From Raphanus sativus (taxonomy: Eukaryota > Streptophyta > Magnoliopsida > Brassicales > Brassicaceae): DNA of 64,000 nucleotides. Position 1 is the first letter of the stretch, and each line of letters starts with the position of its first letter. Position numbers and translations under genes: made by a program. The DNA is taken from assembly GCF_000801105.2 (NCBI RefSeq), contig NC_079519.1:9918668-9982667 (forward strand). Direction: 5' to 3'. The notes beneath the pieces were generated by a model that was given only the letters and a program-made list of their open reading frames with translations, was not told where the DNA came from and made no database searches. Shown here piece by piece: positions 51,831 to 62,770 of this stretch.

Positions 51831-52659
51831 TGAAAAAGATATGAGAGCTGTTTTTGGAGGTATGGTGAATCCTTATAAGCTTAAAGGTGAAATAAGAACT
51901 TGATTCTGTAGAGATTCTCGCTGTTGAATCTTTCTACTAAGCACTTCTTTATCCGTATAGTTCTGCTAACAGATATATTATCGAAAATGGCATTTTAAAC
52001 AGAATTAAGAAGGATTATCCTCTACAAACAAATCAACGAAATAAGTGCCTTCTCTCTAGGGTCTTTCAGTTGAACTAATAAAAACTTTGTTTTAGTTTTT
52101 TTTTGTCAAATAAAACTTTGTTTATTTAAATTTTCACTATTAATTAAAAATGGAAAATTTTAAATCTCGAGAGTGTTTAAAAGCGCAACTACCAATCAGT
52201 CGTACTCCTATCTATGTTTTCGAAAAAAGTCGTCATCCACGTATGTTGGCAGCCTTGTCAAAAGTAATGCCTATTTGTAGCATTTAAAATTGTTGCACTA
52301 TGTATATGATAACGTAGTTACCCTGCTAATTCTAGGCTTAGATTGATTGTACGCTTGCAAACATATTTGGAGAATCTTGTAAATTTTTAATTGTACCTGT
52401 AATAGAGTACATTCATATTGTATTTGAGTAATGATTTGGACCTATTTGGAGACATCCTAAATTTTATTAAACTTTTAGAGAATTTAAGACTTTGATGATT
52501 CACTACTTTATGAAGATATATATATACATGACGATTATATTTGCACACTGCAATGTTGAAAATCTAATATAATTTTTTCAATTTTAAACTGCATTTTTGG
52601 AATTTGAACCTCATATCCCCGCTGCATTTTCTGAATTTGAACCTCTTATCCCAGCTTTT
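51831..52659. other. Transporter upstream region and AT-rich DNA
   Basis: Contains the promoter of the transporter gene, one tail scar (listed separately) and, at about 52590-52655, a 33-base tandem duplication ('tttgaacctcatatccccgc' and variant). No gene is seen. Confidence 0.5.
52081..52123 (-). repeat. Tail-only retroinsertion scar
   Basis: Direct repeats aaaactttgttt (52081-52092, 52112-52123; about 15 bases if one A indel is allowed) flank 'tagtttttttttgtcaaat'. On the minus strand this is TTGAC plus A-run, the same stub as at 36259. Confidence 0.55.
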
Positions 52660-54666
52660 GGGTCTAACAGCAGTTTTTGTGGTCGGTAACGGTTGATAGC
52701 GTTTCAAAACAATTATATAAATTAATATAAATCGCTTCAAACTGTTTCCTCTTGAAATCAAAAGCTGATTTTATTTAGCGGTTGCGGTTGCGGATGGATA
52801 AAAAATTATAAAATTAACTTTTTAAAAATATTTTAAATTTTTAAATTAAGAACTAAAAATATAAATATTATAAATAAAAATATATACATGTTTATATATT
52901 AATTTAAATTCACAAACAGTATCATAATTTGTTTTATAAAAAAATTAAACTAGCTATTTATTAAAGAGTCATTTAGGTAGGAAGCCATAAAAGGAAAGTT
53001 ATCTAGGCAATTTGGCGAAAAATTATTTATTTAGGTGGTTGGTCATATGAAGCAAAACGAATTTACATTATTCTCCTCTTTCTCTATCACTAAACATCAG
53101 CATGTGATCGTGTGTCTTTTGTCGCTGTTTAATTGAAGTTAACTTGCTTTAATCCCAGATTCATTAACCATAAATTTGTAGAAAAATTTAATGGTTAGTA
53201 ATCTGTAAAACAAAATTCGTCAGTAACCATTTATTTTGGATACTAAACCATAATGGGTGTGTAAACTTTAAATCCAAATAAAAATTTTAAACTTTAAACC
53301 TTGAACTATAAACCTAAGTAAAAATTATAAACTGTAAATCTAAATATAAATTCTAAATTATAAATATTAAACCAAAATAGAAGCTCTAAATACAAATAGA
53401 AACTCTAAATTAAAAACCCAAATAAAAATTTCGAACTCTATATCTTAAATCTAAACCCAAATAGAAACCCTGATCTCTAAACCCTAAACCCAAATAAAAA
53501 CTATTAACTCTAATCTCTAAACCTAGGTATAAACTCTAAACTTTAAGTCCAAATAAAAACTTCAAACTTTAAACTCTAAATCGTAAACCCAAATAGAAAC
53601 TATAAACTCTAAAACCAAATATAAAACCCTAATTCTGATCCAAATATAAATTTTAAACTCTAAATTTTAAACTCAAATAGAAACTTTAAACTCTAAACCC
53701 AAATAAATTTTAAATCCAAATAAAAATTCTAAACCCTAAACTCTAAACCCAAATAAAAACTCTAAACTTTAAACCCAATAAAAACTCTAAACTCTAAACC
53801 ATAATTTTTTATCTTCTAAAAATCCTAAAGTGACAAACTCAAGATAATAATGTCTTTTTCAATTTTTTTATATGAGTAATTATAATACTTTAAACGGATA
53901 AATCACTATTAATACATAAAAAGATAACAAATAAAAAGATATGTACAAGATAGTTGAAACATAATTTGGGTTAGTCTCTCTTAACCCATATCGATTTCTA
54001 AAGAAATAGAGTAAGAGAAAAAAAAACACCAGATGTGGTATTATAGGGATAATAATGTCATATAAGGAAACTCATATAGTCACTTTACGTATGTTTATCA
54101 AAGATGCAAATAATCTTCTAAACATGTCTATAGCATGCAATTGCTCTTTATTAAATTCTTTTTAAAATTAATATACATACAGATATAAATATATTTACAT
54201 ATATAAAACAAAAAACATATATTTTAAAAAGTTTTAACATAAATCTTCAAAAATATTAAAATTATAACTTTCAACTAATTAAAAATTAATAAATAAACAT
54301 AATATTATTATTAATCATATTATATTTATAATTATTATATTTACTACAATAGTATGTTTTATATTTTTATAATACTATGATATACTTATATTAGTAATTT
54401 ATTATTAAACCGTTCTACTATCTTATAATCAATTAGTCACAAACGCTAAAAGCTTGAAACCACAACCATTTGTATCCGCAAATTCCCGTCTCTACAACCG
54501 CAACTACTGTGTTTAAACCAGTCAGACTTTTAATTTTAAGAGATTCGAAACAGTTCGAAACGATTTGTAGCAGTTTATATGATTATTTTAAAACGTTATC
54601 AACCTCTATCAACCGCAAAATCGCAAAAACTGCTTGCGGGTGATAGCAGAAAAACCAGTTAGGCCC
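52660..54666. mobile_element. Long-TIR non-autonomous element with telomere-like interior
   Basis: The left arm (52660-52800, GGGTCTAACAGCAG...) is an imperfect inverted copy of the right arm (54450-54666; reverse complement GGGCCTAACTGG...). Matching words include cggttgata, aacgtttt/agcgtttc, tatataaa, and gcggttgcgg/ttgcggttgt. No transposase is encoded. The right flank begins TAA, a typical PIF/Harbinger target, but the left flank does not match, so the superfamily is open. Inside, 52970-54110 may itself be a nested element. Confidence 0.5.
53230..53810. repeat. Degenerate telomere-like repeats
   Basis: About 580 bases of 'ctctaaaccctaaacccaaat' and 'aaaaactctaaac' variants, a third separate block of CCCTAAA-derived repeats, again inside a terminal-inverted-repeat element. 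Confidence 0.75.
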
Positions 54667-54689
54667 TAAGTGGTTTACATGTACAACGG

Positions 54690-54736
54690 AAAACATATCG
54701 TAATTCAGTTACAGAAAAAAAAAACATATCGTAATT
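54690..54736 (+). repeat. Tail-only retroinsertion scar
   Basis: Perfect 16-bp repeats aaaacatatcgtaatt (54690-54705, 54721-54736) flank 'cagttacag' plus an A-run, total insert 15 bases, plus orientation. Confidence 0.65.
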
Positions 54737-54759
54737 TGTTTCACTGTTAAATTTTTCCG

Positions 54760-54811
54760 ACAATTTGTTTTTTTTTTTTTTTTTGATAAAGGGCTTTTTA
54801 ACAATTTGTTT
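54760..54811 (-). repeat. Tail-only retroinsertion scar
   Basis: 11-bp repeats acaatttgttt (54760-54770, 54801-54811) flank a T-run followed by gataaagggcttttta. It lies only 24 bases after the previous scar. Confidence 0.5.
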
Positions 54812-57800
54812 CAAATCTGTTCTACTTTTCCGGCTGATGCCGGCCATGGGCCAAACAACTAGGAACTGGATATCTAAATTTATATGGTTTATATTTTGAG
54901 CTTTAGTTGGGCCTAACATTCAAGTACTGTATGTAATATTACGCCTCAACTCGTTTCTTGATAATCGATAGTATCTTGAATTTCTAACCATCGTTTTTCG
55001 AAAGATATGCAAAAGATTCTCAAATGTTATCCCCACAATCCACAGATGCACATATTAACCAACGAAAGTACAACAAACATTGACTTTTTCTTTTTTTTTT
55101 CTTTGCTTTATTTCTGAAATTTTAGTACGGTGAAAGTTTATGTTAGGTCCACATATTACAAAGTGGGACCAATAAATGATCGAAAAGAAAGACAGTTGCT
55201 GCGATAATGGCTCAGATTTCAGATTGAGGAAGGAGAGGTTTTTTAATCAGGACAGCTAGATCGTGCCCACACCGTGACAGTGGTGGTCCTCTGAGCAGGC
55301 TGCAATTACCTCTCATTAATTCAGAAACACCCCAAATGGGTTTTAATTAAGATGGACCAATATACAGAGCCCATAAGGGATGTGACCACTACTTTCTATC
55401 TCTCCTTTTTAATCATATGAGAAAATTCTTTAAAAAAACAGGATCATAAAGAATGTTTGTTTTACTGTACAACGAAGGTTTTCTTTTGTGTTCGAAAATG
55501 CCAGTTTAAAATCATGAGATTAGATGGGTTTAAGAGTATATCTCGTACAGAATGTTTCTTTATGATAATTGTCCAATCCTCTCCAGTTGAAACTTCTTTT
55601 GTTTTTTTCTCGTTTTGTCTATCGAATTGTTTAATTTTAAATAAGTTTAGAATCAATTTGAAGTGTAAAACATGCTTTACGGGTGGGATTAATCATCGAT
55701 GGCTATTTGTCACTGACGACGAGTCTTCTGCATCATATATAGCTAGAATAGTATTGAATTTATCCTCAGTCCCTCTGCGTGGTGGTATATATATATTGAA
55801 TGATTGTGTTGATGCATATGAAAATTATTACAGTTAAAAGTGCCTCCAACTTTTATTAATACCATTTTTATAATATCTTACCCTTACCTATTAAAAACAT
55901 TTTGCTATAGAGGCACATAGTTTTGAAGAATTGCTTAACCGATCTAGCCATAACAACAAGAGTTGATGATAATCATTTTAAGATAAACTTGAGAAAATTT
56001 CAGGTACTAATCAAACTCTCGGAATCAAATGAAAAGTAGAGAGATTTGTTCATTTTGATAATCATGTTCGTGGGCAATTTAAGCCAAAGTGTTGATGAGA
56101 TGTTTTTTCCAATCTATACTCCAACCTTATTTATTTTCATAAATTAATCTCTCAAGTAACTTAGTACATGTATGGACATAAGAATAATCTTGTTATTTTC
56201 AAACAACATATAAATATCTATAGTTGTAAAATAACAACATTATAAAAGAACTGATCATTGGACTATATGATGGAAAAAATTGGACCAAAATCATGTATAT
56301 ATAATTAGGGATAGGCATCATTACTCGATACTCGCCTTATACCCGTTACTTGACATATATTCGCCTTAAAAATTCAAGTACTTGACATTGCCAAATCAAG
56401 TAACAAGTCGACAAATTTCATTAGTCGCAAAGACAAGTATCAAGTAGCATTTTATTTTCAGTATTTGCCTCATTAATTGTTACTCGATACTCATTCTATA
56501 AAATACTCGTTACTTACTAAATAATAATTGTTACTTGCAAAATAATACTTGTCTTGTTTTTGATATTAGTTTAATAAACAAGACAACTATTACGGTTAAA
56601 ACTTGCTTTTTCATAATATGCATAAATATTTTCTTTAAAGTAATTTTCATGTTTTTAGTAGAATAAATAAGCAAATTTTCATGTTCATCCTGATAGAGTA
56701 TTATTTAATAAATAATACTTATATACTCAAAAATATTCGTAAATAATTTACAAGTATTCGCAAGTATCAAATAATAAAACAGAATAAGTAAATTGCAAGT
56801 AATTTATTTTTGATAAAATACTCGAGATAGCAAGTACTTTTTTAACTTCGTGCGAGACAAAAAAAAAAATTTAAATCATTTCTATAAATGTCGTGAAAGT
56901 TAACTTGAATGATTCTTAAATTAGGCAGGTTTCTTGGTTCGACAGCGATCACAAATAAGGGAAGGCTCAAAGTCCAACGAGCAGAGCACAAATATATCTG
57001 TCTTGAGTCCTTAAGTCGAGGTATGTCCCAATTAACTCCTACCGTCACAAGTCATAACAACTCGTGGTCCTTCCATGTACTCTTTTTACTTGCTCATGCA
57101 TGGACCAAACCCTAGCTGGCTTTTCTCTTCGTTTCTTTTCTCCATTTAATTTCCTTAATTTCAGTAACTGTATAGAGTTTTTGTCTAGTTGTCTTGGATT
57201 TTGAGTGATGTCTTCACAATCTGAATTTATACCTAACTTCCATCAATGGGTTAAAAGTTCTTATCCGATTGTCTTCCGCAATGTCTTATATTATTTTGAA
57301 GTGTAACCTAATTTCCATCCTTGCGAGAAACTTCTTACAAAATTCAATGTAAACCTACTTTCCATTGTAGAAAATGGATTGATCGATAAAGCATTCAGTT
57401 TATATTGGATTAATCGATCAATTCTAACAATTTAAGTTGTCTACGTTGACGATTTATGATTATTATTTCTAATTTTTCATGATTATATACACATAATGTT
57501 TTTACTGGTACTATACACATACTTGTTATAGATGTAAATATAAGTATTAAAAGAAAAAGAAAATACATGCTTATACCTTGATGTGGTGGTATTGGTCTAT
57601 AGCAAAGAACACATGAAACATATATACCAAATTTTGGAAATCTAAAAAAACATGAACGATTGGTTTAAGTGGTAAATGAGTTCCGACTCAAACTTTCGTC
57701 ATCTAGATTCGATTTGTCTTGGCCATCTAACCGCGGCTTAATTGGAATGATACTTATTTGAATGCAAGATCTTCCGGAATTAGTTTTAGGGTTTAGAAAT

Positions 57801-57857
57801 CTTATAGAATTTCACGGTTATAAGAAAATATATTTTATCAACTCAAATTAATATATC
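54812..57857. other. Long gene-less region
   Basis: No supported gene. A frame at 55457-55837 is AT-rich and unrecognised. At 56300-56850 short words such as tactcg, gttacttg and caagta recur many times in imperfect direct and inverted arrangement. At about 56928-57020 a short exon-like block lies between 'ttaggcag' and 'gtatgt' but has no recognised product. Confidence 0.45.
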
Positions 57858-57919
57858 AATTCCAAACTAGAACCTTTTTCTCAAAAAAAAAAAAAAAAAA
57901 AATTCCAAACTAGAACCTT
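57858..57919 (+). repeat. Tail-only retroinsertion scar
   Basis: Perfect 19-bp repeats aattccaaactagaacctt (57858-57876, 57901-57919; the first two A of the second copy could belong to the tail) flank 'tttctc' plus 18 A. The insert is 24 bases and almost wholly poly-A. Confidence 0.75.
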
Positions 57920-58156
57920 ATATAGATACCCACCCTACTAGATGTTCGGGTGCATTCAGGAAAAATTTGTCAATCAAACTTAGATCATCTGAGATCAATA
58001 GTTTTGATTTAACAGAAATTACGTTAAATTAAGCTCGAAATTAGTTGCGGGTAAAAACAAAATTATTTGTGGCTACTGGCTAGGCTGTTTGGACGCTAAT
58101 CACCTCCAAGGGGTCGGGTCAAACTAAAATACCTAGTAAGTTTTGGACTGCGATAT
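57920..58156. other. Short intergenic stretch before the Copia element
   Basis: No gene is seen. 'ccctactagatgttcgggtgc' resembles an inverted Helitron CTAG end but lacks a hairpin. Confidence 0.4.
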
Positions 58157-58421
58157 TGTTGTGATAAGCTTGAAATAACTTAGAGATAAAGTTATATATT
58201 TCCTACTGAGTTATAGAATAGGAAATAGTAAAGTCATTGGTGTTTAGGAGTTATCTAAACATCCTTATCTATTGTGTTTTAGGACTTTACAATGAGTATA
58301 TAAGGATATGCAAGAGTGTTGCATAACTTAAGGGTTTTGTGTTTGAGCTTAAGTTTTGAGTAAGTTTCTTAAGCTTTAATAAAGAGAGTTAGTCTTTATT
58401 ATAATCTTTGATCTCTATATT

Positions 58422-58433
58422 TGGTATCAGAGC
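58422..58433 (+). promoter_or_regulatory. Primer binding site of the Copia element
   Basis: TGGTATCAGAGC, initiator-Met tRNA type, directly follows the presumed LTR end. Confidence 0.85.
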
Positions 58434-58445
58434 TTGAAGAAAGAG

Positions 58446-59480
58446 ATGAGTGGCGAGTTGGCTAAGATGAGTGGCGAGTTAGCTACAATGAGCGAGAAGC
58501 TCAAAGAAGGTGGAACATCATCTATTAAGTGTCCTATGTTAACTGCGACAAACTATACAGTATGGGCAATAAAGATGAAGATAGCACTTGAAGTACATGA
58601 GGTTTGGGAAGCTATAGAAGTAGAAACAGATGAAGGGAAGAAGAACGTAATGGCAAAAGGCCTCTTGTTTCAGTCAATACCGGAAGCTGTTGTACTACAA
58701 ATCGGTGAGATGAAGTCTGCTAAGAAAATATGGGAAGCTATCAAAGCTAGATATGTTGGTGCGGACAGAGTAAAAGAAGCTCGCTTGGCTACATTGAACA
58801 GTGAGTTCAACCGTCTAAGGATGAAAGAAACAGATACTATTGATGAGTTTGGTGGAAAGTTGACTGAATTTGCCTCAAAATCAGCTGCTCTAGGTGTGAC
58901 TATGGAGGAAACAAAACTAGTGAGAAAGTTTTTGGATTCTCTTCCAAGAAAGAAATATATCTTTCTTGTAGGGTCACTAGAGCAACTTCTGGATCTCAAA
59001 ACCACCACTTTTGAAGAAATCATGGGTAGACTCAAAGCATTTGAAGAGAGAGTTCGTGACGAAGAAGAATCGCAAGAAGAACAGAGTAAATTAATGTACT
59101 CAAACTCCGAGCAGCAGACGAGCCAAGCAAACCGAGAATATAACAGAGATACGAGGAACAGAGGAAGAGGACGAGTTAACTACAGGGGACGCGGAAGAGG
59201 AAGAAACTATCAACCTCGAGAGTCTTACTACCAACCTCGTGATACTTCACGCATTATGTGCTACCGCTGTGATAAACTAGGACATTATGCGTCGGACTGT
59301 CCTGACCGCTTACTTAAATTACAAGAGATACAAGAAAACGATGGCAGCGAGACACAAGGCGCAGATGAACTAATGATGCATGAGGTGGTCTATTTAAACG
59401 AGAAGAATTGTGTCCCAGATAAGTATGAAACAAACAAGGAAGCAGAGGATATATGGTATCTAGATAATGGGGCTAGCAAC
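58446..59480 (+). pseudogene. Copia Gag and start of protease, disrupted
   Basis: The frame opens at ATG 58446 (a TTG four codons earlier is not a likely start) and encodes about 345 residues before the insertion. It has the Copia Gag domain (MLTATNYTVWAIKMKIALEV, AKKIWEAIKARYVGADRV, KFLDSLPRK), an Arg/Gly-rich basic stretch, one CCHC zinc knuckle CYRCDKLGHYASDC at about 272-285, and ends WYLDNGASN, where the Copia protease active-site motif begins. At that codon the Tat LTR starts, and the frame reads a few foreign codons to a stop. The element can no longer make pol from this copy unless the insert is spliced out. Confidence 0.88.
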
Positions 59481-60020
59481 TGTTGGGCCCGAATATGGCC
59501 CGGTAGCTGATCTTCACTCAATAAAAGATGGTAATGGGCCGGGACAGGCCCATCGCAGGCTCGAGCCTAAAAAGAGCCGGAGGCTGAAAGCTAGGGACTC
59601 TAACTAAGGAGGTCACGACGAAGGGGAAGCTCACGTCACAACAATAAGAAGCGCAGGACCCGGTCAAAGGGAAGCTGTTGCAGATTCCACCTCAAGCGGA
59701 GAGGATCTCGGAGACCAGTTGCAAACAACCTAAAGAAGTCCAAAGCTATAAAAAGAGAAGGTGGAAGACTAAGAAGAGGATCCGATCCAACTGATATTAT
59801 TACTCAACATTCATCAAACATTCTTACGATTATACTCTTGTAATCTTTATATTCATCGTGAGATACACCTTCTTGTAACCATCCCATTTTCTATTATATC
59901 AATACAAATCGAAGTTCATTCATCAAGTTCTTACGGGATTCAGCCCGCGATAATCTTTCCCTAACCTTTCCTAAACATAAAACCTGATCTAAAATCTAGG
60001 TGTGAGTTTAATCCCTCACA
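59481..60020 (+). repeat. 5' LTR of the Tat element
   Basis: 540 bases. It has a TATA box at tataaaaag (59748) and ends in a short inverted pair, tgtgag...ctcaca. The 3' LTR is outside the window, so age cannot be estimated. Confidence 0.85.
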
Positions 60021-60022
60021 AT

Positions 60023-60039
60023 TGGCGCCGTCTGTGGGG
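60023..60039 (+). promoter_or_regulatory. Primer binding site of the Tat element
   Basis: TGGCGCCGTCTGTGGGG begins two bases after the LTR. The TGGCGCCG start fits the 3' end of a plant tRNA, probably Asp; the tRNA identity is from memory. Confidence 0.75.
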
Positions 60040-60073
60040 AAGAAACTACCGAATCCCTTACTCTAACTCGAGG

Positions 60074-62764
60074 ATGAACCCTACTGATCAGACAACAACC
60101 CCGTCTGACCTTAACCTCCCGATTCAGAGCGATGGCTCACCGAATGACGGAGGCTCTAGTCTCGTAATCACAGAGCCTCAACGTGGCGACCACCGATCTG
60201 GGCAACAGCTTCCGGTTGATGCTCGAACGAGCCAAACAACAACCGGAGTTACTAACCCGAGGTCATTAGGTGGAAACACCTCCGAGCTCCCGGTTACCGA
60301 GAATCCTCAGCAGCAAGCCATTCCGAATCAAACGGAGGCTCAGCTCTCTGAGATCCGCCAGATGATGTTACAATTAGTAGACCGAGCTCAGGAAAGTGAG
60401 CGCACGATGCATCAGCTGGCTGTACGTCAACAACGATTCGAAGAGATAACTAGATCTCTAAACGCAACAACCCAACCACCGCAACGTCAAGCTCCGGGGG
60501 CCATCTTCCATGATCGATTAACCGATCCCTCATTTCCCCGAGCACGTTTAAACTTTTCCCCTGATAGCACTGCCCCTGAAGGACGCGGATCTGTTTTCCA
60601 GACACCTCATACTGGAACAGTTCCCGTATTCAATCCACCTAACGCCAGTGCTATGGGAAGTAACGTAGCGACAACCAGCTCCACACCCGGTCAGGTCTCT
60701 GACAGAAGTAATCAGTTACCTCCTCCGCCACCTGATCCTAGGTCCGGAGCAGGAATATCCTTCCCATCTGGAGGCAGAGCGTCAGCTTCGGTTTATCAAA
60801 CTAGAAGCTCGGTCCCGAATGAGGACGGTTATCAAAGGATAAACTCCGATAACCCAAGAAATGTCGAGCGACTTAGCCCACTAACCACATGGGAAGATGC
60901 GCCAACTCGATTCCGTCAGGAACCTACTCATCGGGTACCTGCGAACGATCCAAATATCCTTCCATTTGAAGGACCTGAAGCTATCCGTAGATATATGGAG
61001 AGAACTCACGCAGCTCTCCAGAAATTGGGAGCTCAAGTCCATAAAGCTACGAGTTCAGCTCCCGAAATCGATAGCTTAATCGAAGAAACCCGTGGAACTC
61101 CGTTCACGGACAGAATTGCCAGCTCTCACATAAGAGATACCCGAAAAATCAGAATTCCTGAGTATGATGGGACCTCCGACCTGAAGGCCTACTTGAGAGC
61201 TTTTCGATTGGCAATTGTTAAAGCCCATTTCACTCAGGAAGAATGTGAAGCAGGTTACTGTAGAACATTCGCCGAAAATTTGGTCGGAACAGCCCTGGAG
61301 TGGTTCTCCGGCCTCGAGCCAGCCTCGATAGACAACTTTGATCAATTAACCAACGCCTTTATGAAGCAATACTCAACCCATATCCGGAAGCAAGCCTCCG
61401 AGGCCGACCTTTGGAAAGTCAGTCAAGGAATGGGAGATTCATTACGAGTCTACATTGAGAAATTCAGGGCAATAAGAACTAAGCTATCGAATCCTAACGA
61501 CCTAGTCGCCATCGAGGCCCTTAGGAGAGGTCTGTTCTATAGATCGAAATTCTGGTCAGAGTTAACACTCAACGCTCCTCCAACTATCGATGACGCTCTT
61601 CATAGAGCCACCAAATATATTGCTTTGGAGGAGGAGACAGCTGCACTGGATAAACTCCACAAGAAACCACAGAATCATTCGAAAAGTGACTCCTCCGAGA
61701 CTAAGGGACCTCATAAAAAGGGTAACCCTCGAAGTAATCAAACTCAGGGAGAACATTCCTACGCAATCGAGGAAGACAAGGAAGAGAAACCTGTTGCAGC
61801 TGCAAATAAAACTCCCTGGTCAAAAGGCTTCGATAAAGGCAAACATTGCTCTTATCATGATCGCGAAGGACACTCAACCGAAGAATGTTGGGACCTCCAA
61901 CGCCAGCTGGCAGCTAAATTCGCAGCCGGAGAAATAAAGGGCGTGGACCTTAAAAAGCCGCCACCTTATCAGAAAAGAGGTTCCAGGGACATTTCCCCGA
62001 AACGCGAGAGGTCACCTGAGAAGGAAACCGATTCGCCACCTCCAGTTCCCAAAAAAAGAGTCGACATGATTCTTGGGAAATTCCCCCAAGGAAAAAGTTT
62101 ACAAGTCGAAGCTCTCTTGAGCAAACCCTCCCATCAATCGAACCCCGACTCGAGGGTGGACTGTATCCTTGGAGGATCAGACATATGTCAAGACTCCGTC
62201 AATTCCATTAAGAATCACGTGCGGAAGGCTGTGTCTAACACTGGACCTAAGCCTCCTAATCCTGAATCCAACACTAAGATTTCTTTCTGGGAGAGCGAGA
62301 CCTCAAACCTTGACAGACCTCACGATGATGCGTTGATAGTCACCCTGAACATCGCAGGATACGAGGTTCCCAAGCTCATGATAGACACAGGAAGCTCTGT
62401 CGACCTCATTTTCTATAACACCCTAAAAGGGATGGAAATAGACGACTATGAAATTATTGGCCAAAAAGCTAATCTCGTAGGCTTCTCCGGAGAAACAGCT
62501 ACCTCATTGGGAACAATCAAGCTCCCAGTCATAGCTGGCGGAATAATGAAAATGACCAACTTAGTAGTCATCGATAGACCTTCCCCGTTCCACGCGATTT
62601 TGGGAAGACCTTGGATCCACAAAATGAAGGCAGTAGCCTCAACGTACCATCAGTGCGTAAAATTTCCAACACCCGAAGGGATAGCTACCATACACGGTAG
62701 CCAGAAGATATCCAGGATCTGCTATTTGGGAGGATTCGAAATCCACCAAAAATCCCCCCAATAG
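60074..62764 (+). CDS. Gag-protease polyprotein of the Tat element
   Basis: From ATG 60074 the frame has 896 codons; an apparent GTG start at 60002 lies inside the LTR and is rejected. An N-terminal Gln/Pro/Ser-rich region is followed by the gypsy Gag domain at about 370-510 (FAENLVGTALEWFSGL, QLTNAFMKQYSTHIRKQA), a zinc-finger-like CSYHDREGHSTEEC near 590-605, and an aspartic protease with active site DTGSSVDLIF near 771 and AILGRPW near 842. Gag forms the particle and the protease cleaves the polyprotein. The frame ends with TAG in the context CAA-TAG-CAA-TTA, and pol continues in the same frame. Confidence 0.9.
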   Translation: MNPTDQTTTPSDLNLPIQSDGSPNDGGSSLVITEPQRGDHRSGQQLPVDARTSQTTTGVTNPRSLGGNTSELPVTENPQQQAIPNQTEAQLSEIRQMMLQLVDRAQESERTMHQLAVRQQRFEEITRSLNATTQPPQRQAPGAIFHDRLTDPSFPRARLNFSPDSTAPEGRGSVFQTPHTGTVPVFNPPNASAMGSNVATTSSTPGQVSDRSNQLPPPPPDPRSGAGISFPSGGRASASVYQTRSSVPNEDGYQRINSDNPRNVERLSPLTTWEDAPTRFRQEPTHRVPANDPNILPFEGPEAIRRYMERTHAALQKLGAQVHKATSSAPEIDSLIEETRGTPFTDRIASSHIRDTRKIRIPEYDGTSDLKAYLRAFRLAIVKAHFTQEECEAGYCRTFAENLVGTALEWFSGLEPASIDNFDQLTNAFMKQYSTHIRKQASEADLWKVSQGMGDSLRVYIEKFRAIRTKLSNPNDLVAIEALRRGLFYRSKFWSELTLNAPPTIDDALHRATKYIALEEETAALDKLHKKPQNHSKSDSSETKGPHKKGNPRSNQTQGEHSYAIEEDKEEKPVAAANKTPWSKGFDKGKHCSYHDREGHSTEECWDLQRQLAAKFAAGEIKGVDLKKPPPYQKRGSRDISPKRERSPEKETDSPPPVPKKRVDMILGKFPQGKSLQVEALLSKPSHQSNPDSRVDCILGGSDICQDSVNSIKNHVRKAVSNTGPKPPNPESNTKISFWESETSNLDRPHDDALIVTLNIAGYEVPKLMIDTGSSVDLIFYNTLKGMEIDDYEIIGQKANLVGFSGETATSLGTIKLPVIAGGIMKMTNLVVIDRPSPFHAILGRPWIHKMKAVASTYHQCVKFPTPEGIATIHGSQKISRICYLGGFEIHQKSPQ

Positions 62765-62770
62765 CAATTA
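62759..62770 (+). promoter_or_regulatory. Leaky stop codon context (CAA-TAG-CAA-TTA)
   Basis: The stop with its flanking codons is CAATAGCAATTA, identical to the readthrough context of tobamovirus replicase genes (UAG followed by CARYYA). Together with the in-frame pol this points to stop-codon readthrough as the way Pol is made at a low ratio to Gag. Not shown experimentally here. Confidence 0.75.

Larger units (their letters stand above)
58157..59480 (+). mobile_element. Copia-type LTR retrotransposon, 5' part, split by a Tat element
   Basis: A probable LTR begins TGTTGTGATAAGC at 58157, has a TATA word gtatataagg (58294), an aataaa signal (about 58378), and runs to about 58420. The primer site TGGTATCAGAGC follows at 58422-58433. 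The coding region starts at 58446 and is cut at 59480 by the Ty3/gypsy insertion. The remainder of pol and the 3' LTR must lie beyond the window. The exact 3' end of this LTR is not certain. Confidence 0.75.

Noticed and set aside
55457..55837. 126-codon frame as a gene
   Set aside because: Codon composition follows local AT bias, there is no recognised motif, and no splice partners were found.
57930..57970. Inverted Helitron 3' end (CTAG near a GC-rich word)
   Set aside because: No hairpin can be drawn beside the CTAG, so the diagnostic structure is missing.
60002..60073. Start of Tat Gag at a GTG at 60002
   Set aside because: That position lies inside the 5' LTR before the primer site; the first ATG in frame is at 60074.
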